From: Acidimicrobiia bacterium | GTDB taxonomy: Bacteria > Actinomycetota > Acidimicrobiia > ATN3 > PSLF01 | Length of the DNA stretch: 64,000 nucleotides | NCBI GenBank assembly: GCA_040289475.1 | Contig: PSLF01000010.1 | Location: 1 to 64,000 of the forward strand | Reading direction: 5' to 3' | In this document: one piece after another, positions 35,934 through 44,303 of the stretch | Layout of the letters: each line of letters opens with the position of its first letter | How positions within the stretch are numbered: the first letter of the stretch is position 1 | Notes under the pieces: model-generated | Databases searched by the model: none | Seen by the model: only the letters and a program-made list of their open reading frames with translations | Told to the model about the DNA's origin: nothing | Position numbers and translations under genes: made by a program

Positions 35934-37673
35934 TTATCTAGCTGCTATCGCAGGTCCACCTATCGCATCGCCAGAAAGGTACGGCGGTGCATAGATTGTG
36001 TGGTCGACCACCACACCTGCCCCCGACGACTCCACCTTGGTAGCAACGTTGAAGTCCGAGGGTACCCAGTCGTTGGCCCGCACCGAGCGCCTGGTGCCTG
36101 GAGGAAGCACAAACGAGGGACCCGGGACCTGTCCCGATCCGGTCAGGAAGGTCACAGTGATGTTCGCGTTCTGGGTGGGATCCGGATTAGCTACCAGCAC
36201 CCAGGTTTCAAAGCCTCCTGCGGTAGCTCCTTCTGGCAGGAACCAAGAATGAGCTGGGCGCGCTATTTCTTTTCCTAAATGAGCACCCCGTTTATCGCGC
36301 TGAGTCGAGTACACAGCACGCTCGGAGTAGACAGGACGATCGAGACTCTCCACCACGGTCCCTACGTCAAAAGTAGTCACATAGTCATTGACTTTCACCG
36401 ACCGCCTTGAAAGGGGCGGAATTACGACCAGTGGACCGACCTGAGATCCCGTTGAAGTGAGAAACGTAAGGCGGGCAGTTGCATCCTCGGTCGGATCGGG
36501 ATTCGAGAGTAAGATCCACGTTTCAAAGCCACCTGCGCTAGCTCCCTCCGCGAAGTAGCCACGAACGGCACAGCTTGAACTAGCCTTAGCCACCGGCAAC
36601 CAGCGCCTCAGTAGAGCTTGGACGGACTGAGACGTCGCAAACGTAGTGATTCCGAAACTGTCGTTCGGGCTCTTTATATGTCCGTCCGCATCCTGCTGAA
36701 AGGCGAGCCAAGAGTCGGGTGATACGTACGGTGCTCCTGCTCCTTCGTGATAAAACTCGTCTCGCCAACATGAAGAGTTGACGTCATAACCGGCGGCGGT
36801 AACTCCAAGGATTCCCAACGCCGTCGAGTTCGGATCCGCTGAAGAGAAAAGCGATGGCCAGCTACCGTCGGGGTTGATGCTGCGAGCTAAAAGGCCGAGG
36901 GCCTTAGCAACAGCTGGATCCGAAGCATCTGCGCCCCCAGCCACCAATGCCTGGATAGCCAAGCCTGTCGTGTCCACATCCACATCGGTGCCGGAGGGAT
37001 CTCCCAAATAGTTCCACCCCCCGTTGGTCTGCTGCGCATTTCGCACAGTCGCAAGAGCGGCTGGAGGCACATGACCATCGCATATCAAATACTTGGCGAG
37101 AATACCGAAAAGGGTCTGATTGAAATACCCGAAGGTAGCTGTGTTCGCCGCGCATCCACCTGGATCAAGCGTAGCTGACAGGTCCACCGGCGATGGAGAG
37201 TCCCCGGAAGGATCGAAGTCGGATGGATTAATCCCCAAAGGTACAGCGTCCAGCACTATGAGTTTAGCTGCTGTCCCCGCCGAGCTGCTCGCCTGGGCTT
37301 GCTCGGCCATCTTGTCGAGGTAGTCGAGAGGAGAAGGCCCCGATCCACCGTAGCGCACGGCCTGAACGGCAGCAAAGGCCTCGGCACTGCTCCAAACAGG
37401 CATCGTCTGAGAGGCTTCAGCGATGGCCAGAACGGCATCGGGTGTCTCGAAGCCTGGGAAACCGGCAATCTCGAAGCCTCCGTCGCTTTGTTGCTGGCTC
37501 TTTATCCAGGCAACTGCTTTCGAAGCAACGGTCTGTGATCCGCCGGTAGCGGCCGCGTTAGTGAGGGTAAAAACCGGCAGTAAAACGCCCGTAAACACAG
37601 AGAGTATAAGAATCGCAACACCAGCGCCCAACACACGCGCTCGAGGCTGACCGAGTTTTCCAGACTTTCTCAT
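35934..37673 (-). CDS. Secreted prenyltransferase-like alpha/alpha-barrel protein (transcobalamin alpha-domain-like)
   Basis: 579-residue exported protein. After an N-terminal hydrophobic signal (about 14-40) come squalene-cyclase/prenyltransferase-type repeats at about 53-365, including WIKSQQQSDGGF, AQQTNGGWNYLG, VDTTGLAIQALVAGG and SINPDGSWPS. No cyclase DxDD motif is evident, so an enzyme is unlikely. The C-terminal part has two tandem beta repeats starting GYFAEGASAGGFETW and FLPEGATAGGFETW. The same barrel fold forms the N-terminal half of transcobalamin. The ATG at 37673 follows GGGGGAGG. First gene after the cobalamin riboswitch, so expression should rise when B12 is scarce. Confidence 0.82.
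   Translation of the reverse strand: MRKSGKLGQPRARVLGAGVAILILSVFTGVLLPVFTLTNAAATGGSQTVASKAVAWIKSQQQSDGGFEIAGFPGFETPDAVLAIAEASQTMPVWSSAEAFAAVQAVRYGGSGPSPLDYLDKMAEQAQASSSAGTAAKLIVLDAVPLGINPSDFDPSGDSPSPVDLSATLDPGGCAANTATFGYFNQTLFGILAKYLICDGHVPPAALATVRNAQQTNGGWNYLGDPSGTDVDVDTTGLAIQALVAGGADASDPAVAKALGLLARSINPDGSWPSLFSSADPNSTALGILGVTAAGYDVNSSCWRDEFYHEGAGAPYVSPDSWLAFQQDADGHIKSPNDSFGITTFATSQSVQALLRRWLPVAKASSSCAVRGYFAEGASAGGFETWILLSNPDPTEDATARLTFLTSTGSQVGPLVVIPPLSRRSVKVNDYVTTFDVGTVVESLDRPVYSERAVYSTQRDKRGAHLGKEIARPAHSWFLPEGATAGGFETWVLVANPDPTQNANITVTFLTGSGQVPGPSFVLPPGTRRSVRANDWVPSDFNVATKVESSGAGVVVDHTIYAPPYLSGDAIGGPAIAAR
36255..36575 (-). repeat. Tandem beta-repeat coding units in the alpha-barrel protein
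   Basis: Two related units, one starting near 36565 and the next near 36255 on the minus strand, encode the motif (A/P)EGA(S/T)AGGFETW followed by NPDP and RRSVK/R..ND. The DNA of the two motif starts is similar but not identical. This suggests an older internal duplication of an exported beta domain. Confidence 0.6.
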
Positions 37674-37799
37674 ACCGACCTCCCCCGACCCCACTCCACG
37701 AGGGTCGTCTCAAGCCGCACATGCGGCAAGGGTACACAGATCAGCCGGAGAGACATCTACGTGAGCGCTAAATAATGCAACCCTTGCTCTTATCCTCCG

Positions 37800-37965
37800 G
37801 CGAGCGGCGGCGGGTACTCTGGCTTGCTTGCGCCCACGAGAGCGCTAGCTTACAGTTGCGGGTCAGCGCCGGACTTTCACCGGTCTTCCCCCGTCCGGAG
37901 AGCGCAGCCCTCCGGACCGCGTGTGACATCCGGGCCACACACGACCGCAGCTAAATCCGGATACT
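37800..37965 (-). ncRNA. Cobalamin (adenosylcobalamin) riboswitch
   Basis: On the minus strand the conserved core is clear: GGTGAAAGTCCGG (37869-37881 region) followed by CGCTGACCCGCAACTGTAA, then the B12 box GCCAGAGTACCCGCC at about 37809-37823. Stem sequences CGGTCCGGAG and CTCCGGAC flank a loop upstream. It lies about 130 bases before the start of the alpha-barrel gene and should repress that two-gene unit when cobalamin is abundant. No intrinsic terminator is obvious after it, so control may be at translation. Ends are approximate. Confidence 0.93.
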
Positions 37966-37982
37966 AGCGAAGCACACTGGCT

Positions 37983-40793
37983 ATGTCAAAGAATCCTCGA
38001 CTTCGAAAAACCTCAGCTTCGAATTGGCACGGTCTCGCCTGGCTCGCCTGGGCAGCGGCAGGGGCTATTACCATCCAGCTCGCATCCTCACCACTGTATG
38101 TCGGCTTGGTAATAGCCGCATCCGTTATTGTCGTGGTCACATCCGATGCCGAGCCCCCAAAAACCAAAGTGTTCGGACTGATAATGACGTGGGCTGTAGC
38201 GTTCGCGGCATTGCGCGTGGTCTTGACAGTCCTCACAGTCCATGCAAACGGACACACCATTCTCACAACACCAAGCTTGCAGGTTCCTCGAATTCTCGGT
38301 GGATTCGAAGTTGGGGGTCCTATAGATGCAGAGACGCTTTTCTCTGCCGGAAGTCAGGCCCTGTCAATCGTGGCGATAATTGCTGTTTTCGCCACTTTCA
38401 ATGCCGTGGCAAGCCAGCGAGATCTGGTCGAAGCCCTTCCTAGATCCTTCTACGAAGTGGGAGTTGCAATCGCCGTAGCATTGGCTTTCATACCTTCGAT
38501 CGCAGAGACCGTGTCCGAGACTCGTGAGGCAGACCGAGCGCGTGCAGGCGGCAGGCCTGTAAAAAAGCGACGCCTTCGTAGAGTTTTGGTCCCAGTCCTC
38601 GAAACCTGTTTGGAAAGAGCGGTTCTTCTATCCGAATCAATGGATGCACGGGGATTCGGAGCAAAAAGAGCTGCCAAGTACGAGGTGATGGCGGGATGGC
38701 TCGGCGTCGCTTCTCTTGGTTTCATGGGCTCGGCTCTCGTAGCCCTCGTAGCCAGGTCACAGTCCATAGCGGTGGCGCTAGGTGTTCTAAGCCTTGCGGC
38801 CTTGGGAGCGGCTTTCTATATCTCTGCTACCCACGCACCCTCCCGTTATAAGCGACGGCCGATCACTCGATCCGACGTCTGGATGGTACTCGCTTCTTTT
38901 GGGGCTCCGGCAACCACTTGGCTGGCCGCCCTTGTAGGAGACAAGTCCCTAGCCTGGCCCAGTGAAAGCCTCCGGTGGCCAGTCGTATCTCCTCTTCCCC
39001 TGGTGGGTGTCTTCGCATTACTCGCTCCGGTGCTTCTCCAGCGGCGGGCATTCTTACCGCAAGCTCTTGCAAACGAGGGCGACAAGCTGGATTCGTATTG
39101 CACGCAGGGGAGTTCGGAGATAATCGATAAGACTTCAACCAGACCACAGTCTGTCCGCTTCGACAACGTTCACTTTGAATTCCCAGACGGCACCAAAGCG
39201 CTTCTTGATATCTGTCTCGAAATCGAAAAAGGGCAGTGTCTCGTCGTAATGGGGAACTCAGGGTCAGGCAAATCCACACTTCTAAGGACGGTAAATGGCA
39301 TAGTTCCGCACTCGACAGGGGGAAGGCTATCCGGATCTGTATGGGTAGGTCCGTACATGACCTCTGCAACAAAGCCTCGCTATATGGCAGAGTTAGTTGG
39401 ATTCGTTCACCAAGATCCAGAAGCTCATTTCGTCGTCGATGAAGTCGAAAGCGACATTGCCTTTGCCGCCCGGAATATTGGACTCCCACCTCGAGAAATC
39501 GCGTACCGCGTAACCGAGATCGCAGAGCGACTCGGGATCGATTCTCTCCTGCACCGCAATCCTGCGACACTGTCGGGAGGTGAAAAGCAAAGGTGCGCGA
39601 TAGCCGCAGCTTTGGTATGTCGGCCCGCGGTCTTGGTCCTAGACGAGCCGACTGCTCAGCTAGATCCAGAGGGAGCCGACGCGGTTTTCGATGTTTTGGA
39701 GAACATACGATCGCATTTCGGCACTACCGTGATACTTGCGGAACACCGCCTCGAACGTGCTTCGCGACTCGCTAATCAAGCAGTCCATATGGAAAAAGGA
39801 AGGATCGAACGGCGGGGTTTGCCCAAGGAAGTAATCCCCTTTTACGAAGGTGCTCCAGAGGTAACCTCCCTCGGAGTTTTATTAGGCTGGGACCCGCCTC
39901 CTATAACAATCGAAGAAGCGGTTAGGCTGGCGTCTCGGTCTCTTAGACCGAGGTTTATGCAATCCTCGAACTCTAAGCAAAGACCGCCGCAGGCTTTCTC
40001 TACAAGATCGGGTCCGCTTTTAGCACAGTCGGCTTCTGAACTTGCTGCAAAACTCTCGAGCCCTGGAGAGGTTTATCTGAAAGCTCGCGGAGTGAGCGTG
40101 GCGTTCGGAACAATACAAGCCCTAAGAGACGTAGATTTCGAGGTCGCTGAGGGAGAAATAGTGGCTGTATTGGGGAAAAACGGATCCGGAAAGACCACGC
40201 TGCTACGAGTACTTGCGGGACTGATTACGCCAGGCACAGGACACGTGGAACGACTCTGCAGAGCAGCTTATGTACCTCAAGACCCAGGCACCCTCTTGCA
40301 TGCCGAAACCGTCTCTGAAGAGGTTTTAGCGACCCTCGATTTGTTGGGGAAGAAAGGCACAGCCCAAAAGCGCACCGCTGAGGTTTGGATGGAAGTGATG
40401 GGTCTTGCAGAGCTTGCTTGTCGTCATCCCAGGTCCCTTTCGGGAGGCGAAAGACAGCGACTCGCCATTGCTGCAGTCGCCGTGGGCGGCGCCGAAGTGC
40501 TTCTCTTGGACGAACCCACGAGAGGAATCGACGCGTCGTCTCGGAAGGTATTGATGGACTTCATTCCCTCTCATGCAAGAAGAGGGGGGGCGGTAGTAAT
40601 AGCGACTCACGACACAGACCTTGCAGCATCAGTGGCCACTCGTGTACTGATCCTCAACGATGGATATATAGTTGCCGACGGTCCTCCGAGACGCGTACTG
40701 ATCGGCACTCCGTTCGAACCCCAAATCTCGAAAGTATTGCCCCCATTTCTTTCGGTATCCGAGATAGAGCGCGAGCTCGCCGCAGTACGATGA
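37983..40793 (+). CDS. Fused ECF transporter: EcfT plus two ATPase domains
   Basis: 936-residue fusion of the three energising parts of an energy-coupling factor transporter. The EcfT/CbiQ membrane part (about 1-360) has five or six helices and coupling motifs ARAGG and DARGFG. NBD1 has Walker A GNSGSGKS (near 423-430), signature LSGGEKQ (near 530) and Walker B VLVLDEPTAQLD. NBD2 has GKNGSGKT (near 728), LSGGERQ (near 818) and VLLLDEPTRGID (near 839). These are normally three genes. The ATG has no visible ribosome-binding site. Divergent from the riboswitch-controlled genes and followed by an S component, so corrinoid uptake is inferred. Confidence 0.92.
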   Translation: MSKNPRLRKTSASNWHGLAWLAWAAAGAITIQLASSPLYVGLVIAASVIVVVTSDAEPPKTKVFGLIMTWAVAFAALRVVLTVLTVHANGHTILTTPSLQVPRILGGFEVGGPIDAETLFSAGSQALSIVAIIAVFATFNAVASQRDLVEALPRSFYEVGVAIAVALAFIPSIAETVSETREADRARAGGRPVKKRRLRRVLVPVLETCLERAVLLSESMDARGFGAKRAAKYEVMAGWLGVASLGFMGSALVALVARSQSIAVALGVLSLAALGAAFYISATHAPSRYKRRPITRSDVWMVLASFGAPATTWLAALVGDKSLAWPSESLRWPVVSPLPLVGVFALLAPVLLQRRAFLPQALANEGDKLDSYCTQGSSEIIDKTSTRPQSVRFDNVHFEFPDGTKALLDICLEIEKGQCLVVMGNSGSGKSTLLRTVNGIVPHSTGGRLSGSVWVGPYMTSATKPRYMAELVGFVHQDPEAHFVVDEVESDIAFAARNIGLPPREIAYRVTEIAERLGIDSLLHRNPATLSGGEKQRCAIAAALVCRPAVLVLDEPTAQLDPEGADAVFDVLENIRSHFGTTVILAEHRLERASRLANQAVHMEKGRIERRGLPKEVIPFYEGAPEVTSLGVLLGWDPPPITIEEAVRLASRSLRPRFMQSSNSKQRPPQAFSTRSGPLLAQSASELAAKLSSPGEVYLKARGVSVAFGTIQALRDVDFEVAEGEIVAVLGKNGSGKTTLLRVLAGLITPGTGHVERLCRAAYVPQDPGTLLHAETVSEEVLATLDLLGKKGTAQKRTAEVWMEVMGLAELACRHPRSLSGGERQRLAIAAVAVGGAEVLLLDEPTRGIDASSRKVLMDFIPSHARRGGAVVIATHDTDLAASVATRVLILNDGYIVADGPPRRVLIGTPFEPQISKVLPPFLSVSEIERELAAVR

Positions 40794-41653
40794 GTGCACA
40801 AAGATATTGTCCAGAAACCGTAGCGTCGCCGAAAGGATTGGCCGGAGAACCGGCGCGGCAAGTTCCGTCTCTACTCGTGTACGTTCTCGTAGCAGCCGTG
40901 GGCACATCTGCATTTCTATATCCGTTCTGGCTTCCTTCCGAGGCGCTTCCCAACTCTGCTCACTCCGGCGACGCTCCGTTGTTGTCGGCTGCTGTAGCAG
41001 CCATGGTCGTAATGGCGATTGTTTTCGAGGTACGCGGTGGCTCGATGAATGCCGCAGGAATAGCAGTGCTAGGGGTCCTGTCAGCGTTCGCAGGATTGCT
41101 TCGTCTCATTGACCTACCGGGCGGCGGTAGTGGAATGTTTTTCTTGGTCATTCTCGCTGCAGCTTCGTTGGGGCCTCGGTTCGGCCTATTGCTGGGGATT
41201 ACGGCAATGGCAGTCTCAGCCGTCGTGACCGGGGGTGTAGGGCCGTGGCTCCCCTATCAGATGCTGGCGTTAGGGTTTATGGGCGCCTCCTCGGGAGCGT
41301 TAGCAATCTTTAGCCGCCGACTCCCTCTATCTTTGGAATTGGTTCTGCTCGTAGCGTGGTCTTGGGTCTGGGGGTTCGTTTATGGGGCCATCATGAACCT
41401 GTGGTTTTGGCCATTCATGCGAGGACTGGGACCGTTGTCGTGGCAGCCGGGAATGGGATTTGTAGAAACACTCAAAAGCTACTGGCGTTTTTACGTTTCG
41501 ACCTCTCTCGCATGGGACGCCGCAGGAGCAATTTCAAACGCAGTACTCGTGGCCGCCACCGGCATACCAGTTCTTGCAACTCTGCGGAGGTTTGCGGCAC
41601 GAGTAGAACCCCCTGTTGTAATTGAGGCAATTGGAAGAAGTGCTAAAGCCTGA
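40790..41653 (+). CDS. ECF transporter substrate-binding S component (probable cobalamin/corrinoid)
   Basis: 287-residue membrane protein with about six helices, overlapping the end of the fused ECF gene by ATGA, so translationally coupled. Conserved-looking segments are LAAASLGPRFGLLLG, VGPWLPYQMLALGFMG and WGFVYGAIMNLWFWPF, typical of S components. The frame continues upstream to 40385, but that part lies within the preceding gene. Cobalamin specificity is inferred from the riboswitch and the transcobalamin-like genes next door; the closest known type would be CbrT-like. Confidence 0.85.
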   Translation: MSAQRYCPETVASPKGLAGEPARQVPSLLVYVLVAAVGTSAFLYPFWLPSEALPNSAHSGDAPLLSAAVAAMVVMAIVFEVRGGSMNAAGIAVLGVLSAFAGLLRLIDLPGGGSGMFFLVILAAASLGPRFGLLLGITAMAVSAVVTGGVGPWLPYQMLALGFMGASSGALAIFSRRLPLSLELVLLVAWSWVWGFVYGAIMNLWFWPFMRGLGPLSWQPGMGFVETLKSYWRFYVSTSLAWDAAGAISNAVLVAATGIPVLATLRRFAARVEPPVVIEAIGRSAKA

Positions 41654-41738
41654 AAAACTCTTGAAATTCTAGAAAGCCCCGAACGTCGTAGAGCTTGGTC
41701 TCTTTAGCCAAAAAATCGAAAGCGAGGAGATACCCGGA

Positions 41739-42587
41739 TCAATAACCGGCTACGACGAAATTCTTCATTCTCCCTATTCTCTCAATCTCGGTTTCAACTA
41801 CGTCTCCTGGAGCTAGAAATCGAGGAGGATTCTTTACGAATCCGACGCCAGCCGGAGTTCCCGTAAGACACACATCTCCGGGGCGCAAGGTGACGACCGA
41901 TGACAAAAACTCGACAAGCTCGGCTACGCCGAACACCATGTCCTTTGTGTTTCCGGACTGACAGACCTCTCCATTTACAAGACATCGGACATTCAGGCCC
42001 GCGGGGTCTCCCACTTCGTCGGTGCTCACTAGATACGGTCCCATTGGGAAGAAGGTGTCGAAGCTTTTACCAATTGAAAACTGGCGTCCCGCAGTCATCT
42101 GGAGAGTCCTCTCGGAGAAGTCCTGTCCACACATAAACCCCGCTATATACTCGAGGGCCTCCGAGGCCATTACGTTTTTCGCCGGCCTGGAAATTACGAA
42201 CACTAGCTCGGCCTCGTAGTCGACTTTTGATTCTCGGGAGGGGATGATCAACTCATCGAAGGGACCGCATATAGAAGTAGGAAACTTAGTGAAAACAGGC
42301 GGTACTTGGGGAACCTCCATTCCGGCTTCAGCAGCATGGTCCTTGTAATTAAGGCCTATTCCAAAAATAGCTTTTGGTGAAGGAACCGGGGGGCCAAGCT
42401 TTACGCTCTCCAAGACTTTTCCCGAGTCGTAAGAACCCTCATCCGCGACCTCTACGATCCGCTCCCAGGACTGTTCGAGAGCCTTTTGCGGGTCGTCAGC
42501 GATCTCTCCGCCAGAGATCTCTGATAGTAGGTACACAGATCCCTCGACGACTATGGCAGCTCGCCCGTTAGCGTTCACGAATCTCAA
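41739..42587 (-). CDS. Fumarylacetoacetate hydrolase (FAH) family protein
   Basis: 282-residue enzyme of the FAH superfamily, which cleaves or isomerises beta-diketo acids with a divalent metal. The N-terminal accessory part is followed by the catalytic core with IFGIGLNYKDHAAE, a metal-binding DYEAELVFVIS stretch and the GVCLTGTPAGVG segment (here DVCLTGTPAGVGF). The TTG start overlaps the stop of the degraded LLM gene by 3 bases (TTGA), so the two were once translated together, probably in aromatic or keto-acid catabolism. Confidence 0.9.
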   Translation of the reverse strand: MRFVNANGRAAIVVEGSVYLLSEISGGEIADDPQKALEQSWERIVEVADEGSYDSGKVLESVKLGPPVPSPKAIFGIGLNYKDHAAEAGMEVPQVPPVFTKFPTSICGPFDELIIPSRESKVDYEAELVFVISRPAKNVMASEALEYIAGFMCGQDFSERTLQMTAGRQFSIGKSFDTFFPMGPYLVSTDEVGDPAGLNVRCLVNGEVCQSGNTKDMVFGVAELVEFLSSVVTLRPGDVCLTGTPAGVGFVKNPPRFLAPGDVVETEIERIGRMKNFVVAGY

Positions 42588-42947
42588 ATCAGCTCCTTCA
42601 AACGCTCGACGCCCGCATCTCGGTACGCTGCCACCTGAGAGATTACCTCGTTAACCGGCCCGAGCAAATGTCCCCCCATGGCGGCGACCTGAGATCCCAT
42701 CGTAGACACGCAAGCCTCGTTGCCAATAATTGGCAGGGTTTCGCATGCTCGTGCTAAAGACTAAGCAGCCAATTCGAACTCGCTCTGTGACCATGGCCAG
42801 AGAAGTCAAGGCTACCGTGGCTTCAATATTAGGTCCCTCAAGAGAGCCTGTACCGAGAGTGGGATAAAGGTGATCCCACACTGAGATCCAGTCGAAACCC
42901 AATTCCTCGATTTGCCGCCACGACGAGATCAGCTCGTCGAAACGCAA
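42584..42947 (-). pseudogene. Internally deleted LLM class oxidoreductase
   Basis: A fragment starting at 42947 encodes an LLM N-terminal part: FDELISSWRQIEELGFDWIS, VWDHLYP, then VRIGCLVFSTSMRNP, and ends at 42651 after a non-family tail. In another frame, 42584-42700 encodes a typical LLM C-terminal part: GPVNEVISQVAAYRDAGVERL. The central 150-200 residues are missing and the frame changes between the parts. The most likely history is an internal deletion. The C-terminal fragment still ends in TGA overlapping the FAH start. Confidence 0.78.
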
Positions 42948-43080
42948 GGGCTGTGGCCCCAGATACCGAGGCTACACACGGATCCGCTCTAGACCGCTGG
43001 AAACCTCCCCGCTAGAATGCAAGGGCTCGTCCGAGGTTGTCGAGTATCAATACTAGGCCATAGGAGAGGAGCGCTTTGCG

Positions 43081-43605
43081 GTGAACGAATCGAATCCCCC
43101 GAATGACTCCACCCATCGGAGCGGAGAACATGAGCCTCAGCCCTTCGGTCCCGAACCTCGAACTCCTAGTCCCTCGTATCCGGAGTATGGCGAGCCGACA
43201 ATAGTAGACGCGACAGCTCAGCCAACCAGCGGTTATCCGCCACCTTATACCGGCCCTGGAGTGCCTCCGCCTCCGGGCACTCCCTCCGCTGGCGAGCTGG
43301 AGCCAGAAAAAAAGAATCGTGGCCTGATAATCGCTGTCATTGTGTTGGCGGTGCTTTTAGTCATCGCTCTTGTGGGCCTGGCGTTCGCAATTGGATCGCG
43401 CCGGTCACAGCCTTCACCCACACCCTCCCCAACTCTTTTCCCTTCACCCACTCGCACGGCAAATCCCACTCCTTCTCCCACTGTCAGTGCCTCCCCGACC
43501 CCGTCTCCAACGCCCAGTCGCTCCCCTTCTCCATCTCCATCCCCCACTCCTTCCCCGACCCCGTCTCCAACTCGTTCCCCGACCCCCTCTGTGACTTCGG
43601 CGTAA
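43081..43605 (+). CDS. Membrane protein with Pro/Ser/Thr-repeat tail, function unknown
   Basis: 174-residue protein, GTG start preceded by GGAGAGGAG. The first 75 residues are Pro-rich and polar, then a basic KKNR and one membrane helix (about 82-103, [20 protein letters not shown]), then a long extracytoplasmic tail of SPTPSP-type repeats. The design resembles an anchored stalk or wall-spanning segment with no terminal domain. The repeat might be length-variable. Confidence 0.7.
   Translation: MNESNPPNDSTHRSGEHEPQPFGPEPRTPSPSYPEYGEPTIVDATAQPTSGYPPPYTGPGVPPPPGTPSAGELEPEKKNRGLIIAVIVLAVLLVIALVGLAFAIGSRRSQPSPTPSPTLFPSPTRTANPTPSPTVSASPTPSPTPSRSPSPSPSPTPSPTPSPTRSPTPSVTSA
43400..43600 (+). repeat. 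Low-complexity Pro/Ser/Thr codon repeat
   Basis: Imperfect short repeats of CCNACNCCN/TCNCCN type encode SPTPSP-like units to the end of the gene. One 20-base unit (CCCCGACCCCGTCTCCAAC region) occurs at about 43494 and again at about 43555. Such tracts are prone to slippage and length change. Confidence 0.8.
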
Positions 43606-43771
43606 GGACCTGCCAAAATCGAAAGTCTCTTATGAGTGTTCGCTGAGAAAAAGGTTGGGGGACAAGACCATTCCGCTCGTCAATGCGACCTTGAGCCCGA
43701 AGCAACTTGCCGTGTCTAGTTTTGTACCTACTCGGGTTTTGGGAAAAGGGAGTGCCGACTACCGGCGGATC

Positions 43772-44110
43772 TTATCCGCTTCTCAGGCGAGCCAATCGCT
43801 CGATGCGTCGCACATACAGGGGGGATCGCCTGAGCCTAGAGGCAATCTCGGCGTAGGAAGCACCTCGCTCGCGCCATTTGACGACGACTCGCTGCCGCGG
43901 AGACATCTTGTCGGCCGGGGAGTTATCAGCCCTTTCAACACCCGACCTTCCTTCTTCCAAGTTCTTTCTCAACTCTCCAATAGAAAGGACTTGTCTTATA
44001 AAACGGGGTGATCTCCTGAACTTCACCGCTATCGCAGCCTCGTCGAGGCCCGCTTCTCTAAAAGCAATCACCCGCCGCTCAAGAGCACTCATTCCTGCGT
44101 TACCCAACAC
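43772..44110 (-). CDS. Tandem helix-turn-helix protein
   Basis: 112-residue basic protein made of two similar helix-turn-helix units. Unit one reads RRVIAFREAGLDEAAIA then FRRSPRFIRQVL; unit two reads RVVVKWRERGASYAEIA then LRRSPLYVRRIE. Each resembles sigma-70 region 4 or a homeodomain-like HTH. The GTG start has AAGGAG seven bases upstream. No named family recognised; a DNA-binding role is inferred. It is flanked by an unrelated membrane protein gene and the alpha/beta hydrolase pair. Confidence 0.72.
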   Translation of the reverse strand: MLGNAGMSALERRVIAFREAGLDEAAIAVKFRRSPRFIRQVLSIGELRKNLEEGRSGVERADNSPADKMSPRQRVVVKWRERGASYAEIASRLRRSPLYVRRIERLARLRSG

Positions 44111-44303
44111 TTTTTTTCTCCTTGCCTCTCCGATGTCCGTGCGATACGAGTTTCAGATTTTGCTGGGGCTTTCCGGCACCACCCTAGTCTACTTCCTAGC
44201 TTGCAGGGAAGCGGTCTCGTCTCTGGTTGGAAAAGGGTCGAGGCTTGTGAGAGCGATCTAGCTTTCCGTGGTCACGCAAATTACCGGGCAAGAGGTGTCT
44301 AGA

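Noticed and set aside
41654-41738. Weak stem TTGG/CCAA with an A-run as terminator of the S-component gene
   Set aside because: Stem of only four bases; too weak to support.
43245-43616. Minus-strand Gly/Val/Glu-rich frame across the Pro/Ser/Thr repeat
   Set aside because: Low-complexity shadow of the repeat gene on the opposite strand.
44140-44261. Short plus-strand frame encoding a possible one-helix peptide
   Set aside because: Only about 40 codons, no ribosome-binding site, and no recognisable homology.
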